Assembly (NCBI RefSeq): GCF_016920785.2
Contig: NW_024609836.1
Location: 62,413,930 to 62,477,929 of the forward strand
Direction: 5' to 3'
DNA from: Ixodes scapularis
Lineage: Eukaryota; Arthropoda; Arachnida; Ixodida; Ixodidae
DNA length: 64,000 bases
Every line of letters begins with the position of its first letter. Positions within the stretch are counted from its first letter, which is position 1. The notes under the pieces are model-generated. The model was not told the DNA's origin. It made no database searches and saw only the letters and a program-made list of their open reading frames with translations. Made by a program: the position numbers and the translations under genes. Below, one piece after another: positions 20,961 to 33,117 of this stretch.

Positions 20961-21774
20961 GCCTCACGCGAACCTGGTTTTACGAACTCATGCTTGACGC
21001 TTTTTGTTTTGCAACAATGGGTAGTATAGTGTTGTTCGCGGTCGGACTTGAGTAAAACGAAGTGTAGTATACGCTCTCGCAAGCAGCGACGCGTCAAGCG
21101 ACAGCCTGCCAGACATGAAACACCTGTTACCAAGGTTCCAGAGCCGTATATACGGAGTGTTTGGCCATTCGTTGGGAAGTACAGGAGTCAGATGAGGAGA
21201 CGCCATTGGCCGAAAGCGCGCTGGGAGTGTTCCAGGGCGTCTTCACAAATTCGAATGTGGCCAACCAGAAGCCGGAAATATTACCCTGGCGGAGGTCGGA
21301 AGAAACGAAATTAATAAATACGTCGGAGTACCTCTCGGTGTCTGAAAGTATAGTGCACGTGATGTTTCAATCGCGGGCATCCAGAATTATGGTGGAAAAG
21401 CGCGATTAACGGAGCGATCGACATGATCCGTACGCCAGGCGCCCAGGGCCAGGAATCTGCCGTCCGAGTGGTCACGCTCTGTTCGAGCGGCACATTCGTT
21501 TCTTACATCTTTCTGCATGATCATAATCGCAAAATCACGTGCACCCTCTTTTCAACCATGAAGGGTTACTACATTTAACTCTTACGCGCTTATTAAAACC
21601 ACATATCTATGATTAAAACTGCTTCTCGCTACCACCACTAGGGTATTCTTTTCGGCTTCTGGTTGCCAAGAGATCATGTCAAGGCCATTTTCTGCGTCTG
21701 GTGCACGCCTTGGCTCTGCCCACTCCTCCCATTGACCAAACTCTCTATATACACGGCTCTGCAAAGTTCGAGTG
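20961..21774. other. Intergenic sequence, no gene seen
   Basis: Frames on both strands are short. 21161-21409 (+) is open for 82 codons without a recognised domain or clear splice sites. Confidence 0.4.
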
Positions 21775-21845
21775 TGTCTATCAGACGATCTACGCCACGC
21801 AAGCAACAAGATGGCGGCGCCCAGAGGCCAAACGTGTAGACACCT

Positions 21846-23239
21846 CGTGTGCAGCGCGGGGCTTCCGGTTCTCGGTGTTCAACGGGGAAAACTATTCGGC
21901 TGCAAAATTTAGTAACGTAAACGTGGCAACCGTCGGGATCAGCGTCAGAGTTAATAGTAAGAGACTTTTATTTTTCGGACTTTGTCCTTCGCCGAGTTTC
22001 CTCCGTAGATCTCAGTGACTGTCGGTCATTCACGACGTCGTGTGCACTTACGTAAGGCCGTGATTGGCTGTTGACTGATGTGGTCAGGCTAATACAACGT
22101 AAGATACAAGGCCTGATTTTTTTCTTCCCAGACGTCATGAGTATGGATGCACGCGGCGACGCCTAACTCGCGTCAGCGTCACCGCCAATGAGTCTTACAG
22201 TGCATCACGGCGAGCGAGACGCAGCACGTGACGACGGTAAGACGAACGCGTCATCCGCTTAGCAGCTCTCGTTTGTGCTTCGGCGTGTTTGGCCGCTTGT
22301 TTTCTAGGGGGTAATGATTGGTTTCTATCACGTTTCTGACGAGTTGTAAAACCTCTGTCGAGCGTTTTGCCGTACATGTGCACGGCCCGATCTGACCCTC
22401 AGCGGTTATCACCTGTTTGGGCCATGAAGAGAAGAAGTGGACCGCACTTCCAGCTTCCGCTGTAGCTGTCTTCTGTGGCATATCTGGCGGCACGCATGCG
22501 TCCACAGCCGAAAGACGCGACATTCTTTTTATGTTTTCTTTTTTTTTTTTTTGCCCCCGTGGGGGATAAGCGCTGTAAAGTTGTATAGACAGTACAAACA
22601 ATTCCTTAATGGTTTCTCGCAGTCGAACATAAGGCCATGGCGCTAACGCAAGCGCCGCGGCGATGACGCAAAAAGAAACGCAGTCGCGTCCGCATCTTAT
22701 TTCGAACTCGGCTATACCGCCTCCAGCGCGCGAGAGTCTCCGACGCAGTCGTGCGACCGGGCAATAGTCGTCGCAGTCACGCGCGCTGTCAGCTGTCCGT
22801 GTACACGCTGTTTTCTTCGCCCATTGTTTTGCCTTTTTTTTTTTTTTTTCTGCTCTTTCTCTATGGAAGTCGCAATCGCCAGCGTATTGTTTTCGGTCCG
22901 GCAAACGAACTTGACATCGGCGGACGGGAAGCAAATGGACTGCCACGGCTGTGTGTGACGCAACGGACCGAACAGCAGGAAAACAATGGATCGGGTGACT
23001 CACCTGTCGCCTCTCCTTCTCTTTCTCCCTGCTGTCCCCGTCTGCTTCTTCCTTCCCTGTCACGAGCACATTTCCACCTCGTGAAACCCGCGGGCGTTAT
23101 CGCGTCACACCGGTACCAATCGGTCGTATAAGGACGGGCTCGTGATTGAGTCCGTCGGGATTTGTTTATTGCCTTCCTTGTTCTCAGATACTTGTTCTAA
23201 GGAAGTGGTCACGCTCATGCAAAAGGCAGTCTGCGGGAA
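21846..23239. other. GC-rich intergenic stretch; longest raw ORF of the window is here but not supported
   Basis: 22251-23069 (-) is open for 272 codons, but the translation contains Lys runs from T-runs (22539-22552 and 22833-22849) and no domain. Other frames are open too. High CpG around 22140-22780 could mark a promoter region, which I cannot confirm. Confidence 0.35.
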
Positions 23240-23240
23240 T

Positions 23241-23333
23241 TAGACAGTTTTAGGGAACCGTTTTTGCATATCGGATATGGTACGATGGGCTCTTTGGTAC
23301 GAACTGCGCATGCGCTGGTAAATCAGGCACGTA
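23241..23333. mobile_element. Half copy of the 45032-45192 MITE family
   Basis: 'GACAGTTTTAGGGAACCG', 'ATCGGATATGGTACGATGGG' and 'GGTACGAACTGCGCATGCGC' match the arms of 45032-45192. Only one arm remains; it ends where the next element (23334-23474) begins, so it was probably cut or truncated. Confidence 0.7.
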
Positions 23334-23474
23334 GCCAGGAATTTGTTTCGGAAAAAAAAAAGGAGGGGGGGGGGGGGGGGGGGGGGGGACGCCCATGACA
23401 AAATGATGTATGAGGGGGAGGGGGCAGGCACCATGGGGCGCCCCCCCCCCCCCCCCCCCCTGGCTACGTGCCTG
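23334..23474. mobile_element. Small MITE with CAGGCACGTAGCCAGG ends
   Basis: Perfect 16-base terminal inverted repeats CAGGCACGTAGCCAGG and CCTGGCTACGTGCCTG enclose 141 bases, mostly a G run (23363-23388) and a C run (23441-23460). There is no coding. Elements with 'GGCACGTAGCCAGGA' ends and G-rich interiors are widespread in invertebrates (general knowledge). No clean TSD. Confidence 0.8.
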
Positions 23475-24329
23475 CAGTTAATAATTTCATTGTTGTTTTT
23501 GTTGTTACTTTAGCGTAAATTAAATCCCTGCAGCTGATGCTTGTTTAGTTCTGCAAATAGTTCGTTATCTCAGCGGGCTTTATTACCCCGTAAGTTCCAA
23601 CGCGCATGAACGCTTGCACATAAATCACTTCTATGATTTCATCAAAACCCTATGCGACAAGGACAAAAATGAAATAAAGGATAACATGTCGTAAAATCTC
23701 AATGTCGAGACTCTTTGCCGTGTTTTCCGTACTTTTATTTCTCACTTACCTCGGGGTTCAGATAATAAATTGTTTCATGACCAGCTCGCCTGTACATTTT
23801 CTCTCGCTACATTTTATTTTCTTGTTTCTTCGCTTTTTTTTTTTAATATTTACCCTCGAGCCTAAAGGTTAACGTATACCTCACGGGCAAGGGCAACGCA
23901 CCATGCCTTCTTTTCACGCTTCCTAGTATTTCAATGTGGCCATTATGTTCCGCTTCGTTTGCCCGACGGAAACATTTAACACGGCGCGTGCCAGATGTCA
24001 TGTTTTCATTTTATGAAAACGCTCGGGCGAACGCATACACGCTGAGGCAGCTTCCGAACTTCCGGTGAATATATATTTATGGTGTAACTTCATCGTCGTG
24101 CTAAAAAAAAAGATGTGAGTGTATGCGCTCGCTGGAGTGCTCTTTTTTTAATATTAATTATTTCGTTTTTTGTACTTGATTCTTTCTGCAGCATGTGTTG
24201 GGTTCCGCATGGGGGCACACAAGCAGTTTTGCGTCGCATGTAGTTGGGGCCCGGCAAGTGTTTAATGTCGACGGCTTTCAGTAGACTTTTTTCGCCTGAA
24301 CGTTACAATTTTTTTGTTCCCACGTTCAT

Positions 24330-24360
<31 letters not shown>

Positions 24361-25406
24361 GGGAAGGGGTGGTGATAAAGTCTGGTGGAAAAGTTCGTTG
24401 AACTCAAGCACAGTTGGTTTTCTGTGTTCGCACAATAAAACAAAACATAAAAAAAAAAATATTTACATTCTCCTCGTTTTCTTATTCGGTGGAACAACCG
24501 GATATAAGCTTAGGGTTGTGTGTTTTCCGTAAATACCAATAAACCCCAAAATTAACTACCGTGCCGGTTTGATAAAAACTGAAGCAAACCGAAAAAGTCT
24601 GAATTAAAATTCTTTACTTCAAAAAAAAAAAATGAAAAAAATTTCCTGTAAAAAAAAAAACAGTGTGAATTTATTTTCAGTTTACCTCGAACACAACCAC
24701 ACTGAATCGTTCGCGAGGCTTCTTCTTTCTTCAGATTACCTCGCTTCCTTCTTTTCGTTTGTACTGGAAGGTTTTCCGAGTATTATGGGCACAAGCATGA
24801 TTTCTTTAAAAATTCAACTATTATGTACCCGCGTGTCCCGTTTTTTCGACGAAATGCCCGACGAACACCGATATTTTTTTTTTATCCGACAACAAAAAAT
24901 TTTATATAAAAACACCGAAATTGTGAAAAAATATAAACCCCAGAAAAGAAAATAGAAAAAAAAAAGACTCCCCCGAATTCAGACAAAAATAAACCCCGAA
25001 AACACGGGTACCCTAGAGCTACGACATAACAACGATGTAAACTCTTTCATCACCGTTTTCGCACTAAGCTCGTGCCGTATTTTGTCAATATTTTCGACCC
25101 TCTTCTTCCCCCTACCTAAAGCAATCTGATCAGCACCTCCCGGATTACAAGGCCCCACTGCTAGATTCGTTACGTCACCGGCCGGAGGCCGGGACGTGCT
25201 GGACACCGATTAGACGCGAGCACTGAGCCAGCGTTTGCCTAGGACCCGTGTCCTCTCTGATTGAAAACGAGTTCTGACCTAACGCTCAAGCAACCCTCGT
25301 GTTCAATCGATGTCCCGCACTGGCCTCCAGAAGGTGACGTGGCCAATCTAGCAGTGAGGCCTTGTTATTTAGGCGGTGTGGGGCCTAGTGAATAATAACA
25401 TACTAC
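23475..25406. other. AT-rich intergenic stretch, with an unassigned coding-like patch near 25000-25206
   Basis: T and A runs (24329-24355, 24450-24459 and others) dominate. 24540-25010 repeats 'ATAAACCCC' and 'AACACGG'-like words. On the minus strand 24979-25206 is open and reads plausibly (GRGKKRVENIDKIRHELSAK), but I do not recognise it and no splice sites are obvious. No other gene signal. Confidence 0.35.
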
Positions 25407-25414
25407 AGTCTCTA

Positions 25415-26228
25415 CTGGGGGTCTTCAAACTTTTTACAGAAAAGGTGTCAAGGGCTAGCTTTCGCAGGATAGTGTACGTCAGCAAACATGATGACACAGA
25501 ACTCTGGACAGCTACCGCCATCTACGAGTGACGGCGGCAACCAGACAACCGGCTTGCCGATTGTCTGGTTGCCGCCGTTGTTTATAGATGACGGCCACCT
25601 TTCCAGCCTTTCCACTCTGGCTAACCGACTTGAGTCCGGCCTTTACTTCATTCCCACCATAGTACAGCTTCGCTGGTCTTCTTCACCAGAGTGGAAAGGC
25701 TGAAAGTTTTTGGCGGGGACGCATCGGGGACCTGTCGCTGTCTCGAGGGCCAGAAAATAAATAAGTAAATATAAATGAGGAAAAACGAAATCAATTCTCC
25801 TAGATAAGCATATAAATACAAGATTAAAACTTGCAGTGAAAATTTAAATATAACATAATAAAAGGTGGATGAATACATTTTAAAATTCAATATTTAGATA
25901 AATAGGACACACGATAATTGGGATCCGACAAAACCCACCAGACACAAATCAAAGCGCATCGGAACTTCGTCATGTACACACAGGGCACAAGTCTAGTGAG
26001 AATGATAAAACTCAGGTTAACAATATGCAATAGATTCGACAAAGGACTCTAAGCACTACATAAATTGGAACTCAAAATAATTTTAACGTACGTAGTTGGA
26101 CAGATATGAAACATGGGACTAAACATGGGGATGACAATGTCCAATTAATAATATGACGAGAGGACAAGACCGCGGCCAGTCACGGGCCTGTCGGTAGACC
26201 TCAGCAGGCCGGAGTTTTGAGACCCTTG
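25415..26228. mobile_element. hAT-like non-autonomous element (degenerate TSD)
   Basis: The left end is CTGGGGGTCTTCAAACTTTTT-like; the right end on the minus strand is CAAGGGTCTCAAAACTCC. These resemble the CAGGGGTCTTCAAACT ends of known hAT MITEs. Flanks GTCTCTAC (25408-25415) and GTCTATGC (26229-26236) agree at 6 of 8 bases, a weak TSD. The interior holds a nested palindrome (25512-25704) and AT-rich DNA with no transposase. Confidence 0.55.
25512..25704. repeat. Two nested inverted repeats
   Basis: 'ACGGCGGCAACCAGACAA' at about 25531-25548 pairs perfectly with 'TTGTCTGGTTGCCGCCGT' at about 25562-25579. Similarity continues outward through 'CCATCTA' and 'TAGATG'. Just beyond, 'CAGCCTTTCCACTCTGG' (about 25605) pairs with 'CCAGAGTGGAAAGGCTG' (about 25686). 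It is likely a MITE with a smaller one beside it. Confidence 0.85.
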
Positions 26229-26290
26229 GTCTATGCGTAACATAGTTGAGCACACTGCCTTTCCGTTACTTATCTCTTTCTTTTCTTTCT

Positions 26291-26295
<5 letters not shown>

Positions 26296-26330
<35 letters not shown>
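26296..26330. repeat. (TA)n microsatellite
   Basis: 35 bases of TA. Confidence 0.95.
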
Positions 26331-26332
<2 letters not shown>

Positions 26333-26629
26333 GTAGAAACTTCTCTATAGTCATATGACCGTCTATAGGGGTCTATATATACTACGCACAGTTAGGCTTA
26401 GCACCGGGCGGCACCACGCGTACGCATCTCAAAGAAAAAAGAAAAAAAAAGCTAATTGTATATAATTGTTACTAAGCAGCGATAAGCAGGGGAGAACAAA
26501 TACTTCGATTTGTTCTCCGCAAAAACGGGCGACAGGCATATATTAATGCAGAACGGCTTTCTTACCGAAGCTATAACTCTGAATTAGCCTTCAAAAGCGA
26601 TGCGTGCAACGGTCGAAGAAAGTTGGGCG

Positions 26630-26830
26630 GCTGCCAAAGACTTCACCTTGAAAAACAACCAGAAAACGAAACGCTAGAAAACGGGGACATGGCGACGCTA
26701 GACACGGCATTTTGTGCAAACTAGGTTCCGACTGAAGTTTAAGCATCCGTTGGGTTCCTGTTAAAGCGCACCTGTTCATATGGTACGGTTTGATCGATAG
26801 ATCGAAATACAACAGCACACTTTTTTTTTC
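26630..26830. repeat. Dispersed repeat shared with 14370-14545
   Basis: See the partner entry. Both copies carry 'GGTTTGATC..' followed by 'ATCGAAATACA' near their right ends. Confidence 0.5.
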
Positions 26831-28844
26831 TTTTTCGGAGGCTCCTTCCTTTTTGAGTGTCATTGACCCGGTAGTCGGTACGATCGTGGGCCTGGGGTCG
26901 CTAAACCCTCCTGTCTACCGACTACCAACAGACACAAAGGGCAGACCCTTGTTGGCGTTCCTCCTGCTGGAGCTATACGGAACGCCACTGGAGGGTTCGC
27001 GACAAGGTCAGCACCCCCCCTCCCTTGGCGAGACAGCTTGGACAGCCAACTACGCCCTCAGACAGAAACCGAAACACAATACGAGGGAATGAGCACAGCG
27101 AAAAACGGCCTGGAAAAATAAAACCAAAGGTAAAATTCGGTGAAAAAAACCTACGTCTTTTTTCCGCCCATAATTCTAGATGATTTTTTTTTTTTTTTTG
27201 TGAATGCCGGAAGCGTTATGATTTACGCAAACAAGCCGTGAACGACACGCCCCCCCCCCCCCCCCCCGCCTTTGTTACTATAGTAACTGCCCTGGTGGAA
27301 AATCTTATGTGTATAAAAGATTGTTGGTCAAAACTTACCATATATTCCTAAATAGAATTGTCTAAGAGCATACAAGTACCTTATAAGTAAGAACAATGTA
27401 AGAATATAAGAAACTTCTTATCAGTTTCTCATAACTTCTTCTGCGCTCTTGTATGGTTCTTATATATCCCTATAGTATCTTATTAGATTATAGGCGTTTA
27501 TTTGACCAAGAAATTGTTCGTAAAAATAAGATTTCTTTTCATTATGGATGACAAATTAAGAAACGCGGGGCGTGACCTAATACACTTATGGCTCCGGGAT
27601 TGGTCCTCCGTCGTTTTTATCATCTAATGCCGCAATTCGATTGGCTGTGAATATATAGTTAGCCCGTGCACTCTTTCCTCTTATCCGCCGAGTTAATCAT
27701 GGTAAAAAAAACACGTTCGTATTATTACCCCTTTTAAGTCGCACCGCTGTTAATATATAATTGTTTATCGAGAAAGTTTGCTAGAAGAGGACAATATATG
27801 GGAGTGCAGCGGCAGCACCACAACCACCAGCGCGAAAGAATCTGACACGATTTTTGGACGCCCTTCGCGGTGCACAGCGGCAATGGTGAAGTTCCGCAGC
27901 CGGGTAAGTCAAGTAACGTTGTCGGAATGGAAGAACTGGAAATCAATACGTCGAAGTAACGTTGCCGACAAAAGGGCACGAGACACTCGGTTAAATTGTC
28001 ACCGCGCGGTCTGGTTAGCTGCGCGATAAGAGGCCGAAGGCGCTTGACGACGTATAGCGATGTGGGGCTGGTCGATGTTTCCGGGATTGACTTGTCCCAC
28101 GTGAAAGAAGGTGCACGAAGCATGGAACGCGATAAGGAGCAATCAAAGAAAATCGATCTTGGGACACGTTAAAACATGAAAGAGCCCGCGGGCGAAAGCG
28201 ATCGAAGCCTGTCGATGAATGGCGCTTTGTTGTCGGGGTGTAACGAGAGGACGTTCGTTGGATTCTAGGCAGATTCTGGCGCGAAACTGGCCGAGCGTAC
28301 GTCGGGTGTTAAAAAATGTGCAGTCAAGAAACTTCATGCTCAATAATCTGTCATTCGTATCCTTCGATTTTCGTTTTCTTTCTTATATCAGGCAAACGAC
28401 ACAACAACAACAACAAAGAAATCCAACAAAGCGATTATGGTCGTTGAACAGGTCACTAACCGAATACAATGAACCGCGATGTGGATAGATAAATAAGGGC
28501 AGTAAACCCCTGCGCGCCGAACATTAGCCTCTTCTGTAGAGTCCAGCCAATCACTGCGATCTACGGAAGGACCACGGTGAATGACTGGGTTGAAAGTAAG
28601 TTTAGACTTAAAACCGCCTGTACTTTCACACTGCGCATGTTTAAACGTCGTGCTCGGTGCTACATTGCCGTTTTTTTTTTAGGTCTTATTGTATTTTTAG
28701 TTTTATAGTTCGTAGATTGACCCTTCCAAATCCTTTTCGCGGAAGTAGATAGACGCACCACGTGTCTTCATTTGTAGCTCTGCTCAAACACCATACAAAA
28801 GACATGACATGATAACAGACATGATAACAGAATCATCTGGGGAC

Positions 28845-28895
28845 ACTTCTTAAGCACGTTCGAAGCACGTTTGCTTCATACATATTTCGAACATG
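28845..28895 (-). repeat. Short dispersed repeat (copy 2 of 3)
   Basis: On the minus strand 'ATATGTATGAAGCAAAC' matches 12460-12476. Partners are at 12430-12480 and 63590-63650. Confidence 0.55.
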
Positions 28896-29280
28896 TCTGC
28901 AAACTCTCTCTTGAATGATGTATAAGCGGTGAGGCCGCGGTTTTATAGTGGATATGTTTGGCTCTGTCGAGGAGCCTTGCGTCGATCGTTGTTTTTTGTC
29001 GCTCGTGCTTGGTACCTTGGATGTCGGCAAACAGCGTGAGTTACCGCAGTAACCAAGCGACGCAACGCTCGACTCTTCTGGTAGCTCGTAGTGGTGACTG
29101 GGCACACCTCCGTGCACCTTTGTGCAGATGCGTTCCGTGTTTGACGACAGTTACTGTTTTTGGTCGGACGACCGCCTTTTACTGCTGCTGCTGCCCTGTC
29201 CACTTCGTCTGCAGACTTGTGCCGCCTCTTTTAGATCGTTGCTTTGTTCTGGTGACAGTGAAACAAATCTCGGTCCCCAT

Positions 29281-30291
29281 GACTGCGGAGCAGGCTGAGC
29301 TGTTTTCACGGAGGATTCAACTTTTAATGGTGTGAAATCTCGGTCGCAAGCTTTCGAGGCGGGCCAAACAGTGTTGATCAAGTCTGTTGGCGAAATAACG
29401 CAAAGCTAAAAATCGATCGAAGATAAAGTTACAAACATGGGGAAAGACTTGCAACCTTTGAGAATTAGACAAGTACTTTTGAGCAAGAACTGCGTGGCCT
29501 ATGACAGGAAATTGGAGATCTCAGAAATGCAAATGCTGCTCTGTGTCAGCTCGATGATCTGGAACAGTGGTTCTCAATCACTGATGTTTCGCGGACCCGT
29601 TGTGGATCGGAGGAGTTGATGGAGGACCCCGTTCGTGTAAGGGGAAGGGAAAGGTATAGGGTAATTATTAAAATTATTTAATAAATGCATATAGCTAAGG
29701 ACTAGTGTGAAGCAGCCTTCTCTCATTGACATACACAGCAGAAAACACACCTGAAAATTGGACGTTTCTTCTCTATCTGAAAAAAAAATACGACTTCAAT
29801 TGCCGGTCTTGACTGGTCAGGCAGGGCTTTGCGGATCCCCAAGGGTCCGCGCACCCCTACTTAAGAACCACTGATCTGGAAGATAGATCAAGAAGAAATA
29901 ATGCCCTTTTTTATTGCGCTCCTAATAGTGCCGCCGAAACGTGAATGCAAGCGGAGGAAAAGATTAAAAGAATAATTCCAGATGGCTTGTTGTGGAAACT
30001 GTAGCCATTTGGCATTGAGAGTGCACACGGGTTAGGGCACTTTGCTGGTAACAAATGCAAGCCGATCATTGTGCAGTTTTCATTCTTTACGTCAAAGGAG
30101 GAGGCTTTTGCTTTAAGAGCAAAACTGAAATCGATTAAAATTGGTGTCAGTGAGAACTTTTCGTTTGCAACTCGCTTGGAACAGAGAGAGCCAATTGAGT
30201 TTGGCAAAGCCCAATTAGTCATTTTCAAGCTAAATTATAACAAACTATTTATAAATGACAAGTGCTATGAATGCGAAAAGGATCTTGGATA
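29281..30291 (+). pseudogene. LINE ORF1 remnant (coiled coil plus RNA-binding region)
   Basis: It starts near MTAEQAELFS at 29281. A heptad-rich stretch (about 29385-29455) is followed by the signature LDDLEDRSRRNNALF, which is interrupted in the DNA by the MITE at 29565-29873 and whole once the MITE and one TSD copy are ignored. Further on, 'ESAHGLGHFAGNKCKPIIVQ' and 'FALRAKLKSIKIGVSENFSF' (30010-30160) match the C-terminal half of LINE ORF1 RNA-binding proteins. Family knowledge: ORF1p coats element RNA as a trimer. Several stops make it non-functional. Confidence 0.8.
29557..29881. mobile_element. hAT MITE (309 bp) inserted in LINE ORF1, perfect 8-bp TSD
   Basis: The element proper is 29565-29873. 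The ends are CAGTGGTTCTCAA and TTAAGAACCACTG. The TSD is ATCTGGAA at 29557-29564 and 29874-29881. CAGTGGTTCT ends plus an 8-bp TSD are classic hAT features. There is no coding. It inserted between the Glu and Asp codons of the 'DDLEDRSRR' motif of ORF1. Confidence 0.95.
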
Positions 30292-30302
30292 GGTCACTAA
30301 AT

Positions 30303-30326
30303 CCCCCCCCCCCCCCCCCCCCCCCC
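30303..30326. repeat. Poly-C run between LINE ORF1 and endonuclease
   Basis: 24 C in a row. It separates the two recognisable reading frames of the LINE. Confidence 0.9.
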
Positions 30327-30429
30327 GGTGCGTCCGGCAGCACTGTACGCCGTAATTAAGCTGGCTCAACTGCGGAAAGTGCATCTGTCCCTGTCTAGCA
30401 GCTGCAGAGGGGTAGTGGTCGTGAGCATA

Positions 30430-31083
30430 ACTTATATCTATCCTTTTCACAAATATAAGAAGTTTATTTAAAAAACCTGACAAATTATGTTCTGTCATTG
30501 ACACCTGCGATAATAACATTGTTGCACTAACCGAGACGTGGCTCTGGATAAAACTAAGAGATATAGAGTTGTTCCTTGGACCGAAGCATTTGATCACTTT
30601 TTGTTTTGACAGTAAGGAACGAAATGATGGTGGCGTCTTAATTAGAATTAGTAATTGTATACCTTCTTTTGTTGTGAATATCGACAATTCTCTTGAAATA
30701 ATTCAGGTGTGTATTACCGTTAAACATCAAAAACTTCTACTGGGATGCTGTTATCACCCACCATCGTATGCTGCCAACTTTTCTGAAAAATTACACGATG
30801 CACTAAATTCAATTAAACCTCGTTTTCCAAATACACCTTTGCTATTAATGGGTAATTTTAAATAACCTAACATTGTTTAGAGCCTGAATGGGGCCTTGTC
30901 TGATTCGCTGTCAGTTGACTGTGCCAAGTTTTTAGAAGTGCTTTATGATTTTCATTTGCTTCAAGTCGTTCATAAGCCAACACGGATAACGGCTACTACA
31001 TCTAACATTTTAGACCTTATACTAACTACGGTGCCCATCTCGATCGGTTCAATAAATTGCTTTCCAGGTCTTAGCGATTATTG
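30430..31083 (+). pseudogene. LINE apurinic-like endonuclease domain, decayed
   Basis: In order: 'NIRSL' and 'SVIDTCDNNIVALTETWL' (30450-30546; the TETWL metal-binding region), 'NDGGVLIRI', 'LLLGCCYHPPSYAANF' (YRPP-like motif, here YHPP), and 'LLLMGNFK' where active elements have GDFN. After a stop come 'VVHKPTRITATTSNILDLIL' and a final GLSDY where active elements have SDH. The lost Asp of GDFN and His of SDH plus stops show it is inactive. Family knowledge: this domain nicks target DNA to start reverse transcription. Confidence 0.85.
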
Positions 31084-31124
31084 AATATTGCATTTTACAC
31101 TGTGTTTTCCGTTAAGTTATGTCA

Positions 31125-32821
31125 CAGATAAAAAGAAAGCTATTCAAAATTACAGCAAAGCCAATTTCGATGTCATTAACGCAGATTTAGGCCGTTTTAG
31201 ATGCATTTTTCGAGATATTCTGGGAGCACTCTGTCGAGACCAATTGGACACTTTTTAAAAACAGGGTGCTTTTACTTACTGAAAAATATATACCACTAAA
31301 AACCATAATCTCATATCCTAATTCTTCATTGTTTAACAGTCCGCTCCTCAGGTTATACAACAAAAGAAACGCTTATCGGGTCCTGTTCGATGGCATAATT
31401 ATTTAGTTGCTGCTCAGTGTTAAAAAGTACTGTTCAAAATACTCAGCTTAATTACTTTCGACACTCTCTTCCAGTCATGTTAAGAAGTAACCCACGTCAA
31501 TTTTAAAACGTACTGTCTCACCGCGATAGACTCTCCATTATCTCACTGAAAACACCAGACAAAAATTTGATCGCTCAGTAACTAGGTGCCGCAATGTTTC
31601 AAGAAGTGTTTATTAAGTAATTTTCTAACACCCCTAACAATGCCTTTCTAACCTATCACTCTTACTTTTTTTTAATGAATCCGGTCATTATTAGTTCTGA
31701 TGGAGCTTTAAAATCCTAAGTGGTCTGGAGCTGTCTTTGGCAAACGGAATAGATTAAATTAACTCCAAATTCTTCAAAGCTACAATTCAGTACTCTTCAC
31801 TAATACTTACACACATCTTTCACCAATCACTTGACACTTCATTTCTACCTACGACTGGAAAATTGGCAAAGTAATTCCCTTGCACAAATCTGGTAATAAG
31901 TACTTCCCCATTAAATATGGGCCTATCTCACTAACCAGCGTTCTATGTAAAGTATTTGAACGTGTAATCTATACACTACTTGTTAACTTTCTGGAAACAA
32001 ATTTGTTCTTTTCACCAGTTCAGCATGACTTTAAGAAATATCTTTCTTGTGAAACCCAACTTCTCTATTTACCAACGAGTTTCATGCCGCTCTTGGTTAG
32101 GGATCTGAAGTGGATTGCATCTTTAGCATTTTCAAAAGCTTTCGACAGGGTCTCACAAAACCTTCTACTGTTTAAGCTAAATAAACGTAACATAGACCCT
32201 AACGTGTTAAATTGGATTGTTTTGTTTTTAACTAATCACTCTCAATTTCGGACATATAATCCCGCTAACACCTCTTTCGGATCTGTCTCTTCTGCTGTAC
32301 CTCAAGGGTCCGTTTTGGGTCTCGTACTTTTTTTGCTTTACATTAATGCCTTGCAGACTTGTGTTCGTTTTTTAATCAAAATCTTCGCTGACGACTGTGT
32401 TATATACAGCGACACCGACTCACAACGCCTACAATATGATTTAGATTAGGTTTTGGAAAACAGCGCCCGTAACACGTAAAACTAAATTATTTGCTACTTA
32501 TAACCTTAATCACACGCCCTTACAGCTTGTAGATTCGTATACAAGTATCTGGGCGTGATCATGAGCGCCGACCTTTCCTGGCATCTGCATGTTAATTATG
32601 TGACTAACAATGCTAATCGGATGCTTTTCTATCCCAAACGTAACTTCTACTTAGCTCCTTCATCATTAAAGCTTTTTCTCTATAAAATGTTTTTGTGCGA
32701 TCTAAGCTCGACTATGCAGCCACCTTCTGGGTTACTTATACTAATTATCTCATTGTCTCACTTGAGGCAGTTCAGAACTGATCCGCACGTTTCATACAAG
32801 CCAATTATAATCGTACTGTAA
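31125..32821 (+). pseudogene. LINE reverse transcriptase, decayed
   Basis: Pre-RT remnants ('SKANFDVINADLGRF', 'LLTEKYIPLK') lie at 31140-31310. The main open part (31880-32446) has GPISLTSVLCKVFERVI (RT motif 1), SCETQLL, FSKAFDRVS (motif A, where active enzymes have the metal-binding Asp), PQGSVLG (motif B) and FADDCVIY (motif C, catalytic pair intact). 32555-32821 carries the thumb-like 'KYLGVIMSADLSW' continuation. Stops and frameshifts at about 31085-31880 and 32450-32550 inactivate it. In motif A, 'DLKWIASLAFSKAFD' is altered toward the N-side. Confidence 0.88.
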
Positions 32822-33117
32822 GTATATCACATCAATGTAAAAAAGTCTACTACTTCCAAGTTTCGCACATCGTCGCAGAATCTCTCGCATTTGTCTTTTT
32901 CATAAACTCCACCACCATATTCCTCAACTCAATGCACACCTAATAATCCCACCATTGTTTGTTTCCGCACGCATTGATCATTGTCACAAAGTCGGTGTCC
33001 CGTTTTGCCACTCTAATTCTTTTTTTCTCATCCTTCATTCCTAAAACTTCCAATGATTGAAATCGTTTAACTGCATCACTAACATCGATTGTTGACTACA
33101 TCATTTTTTACTAGTAT

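Larger units (their letters stand above)
26237..28840. other. Intergenic sequence, no gene seen
   Basis: It holds (TA)n at 26296-26330, a repeat at 26630-26830 (partner 14370-14545), T and C runs (27184-27199, 27250-27267) and a TTATAAG-rich patch at 27350-27490. 27734-28123 (-) is open for 129 codons with no recognisable domain. Confidence 0.4.

Noticed and set aside
22251..23069. Longest raw open frame (272 codons, minus strand)
   Set aside because: It has Lys runs from T-runs in the DNA, no domain, competing frames on the other strand, and no splice or start support.
27734..28123. 129-codon minus-strand frame as a gene
   Set aside because: Cys/Leu/Pro-rich without a recognisable domain, and the opposite strand is also open for part of it.
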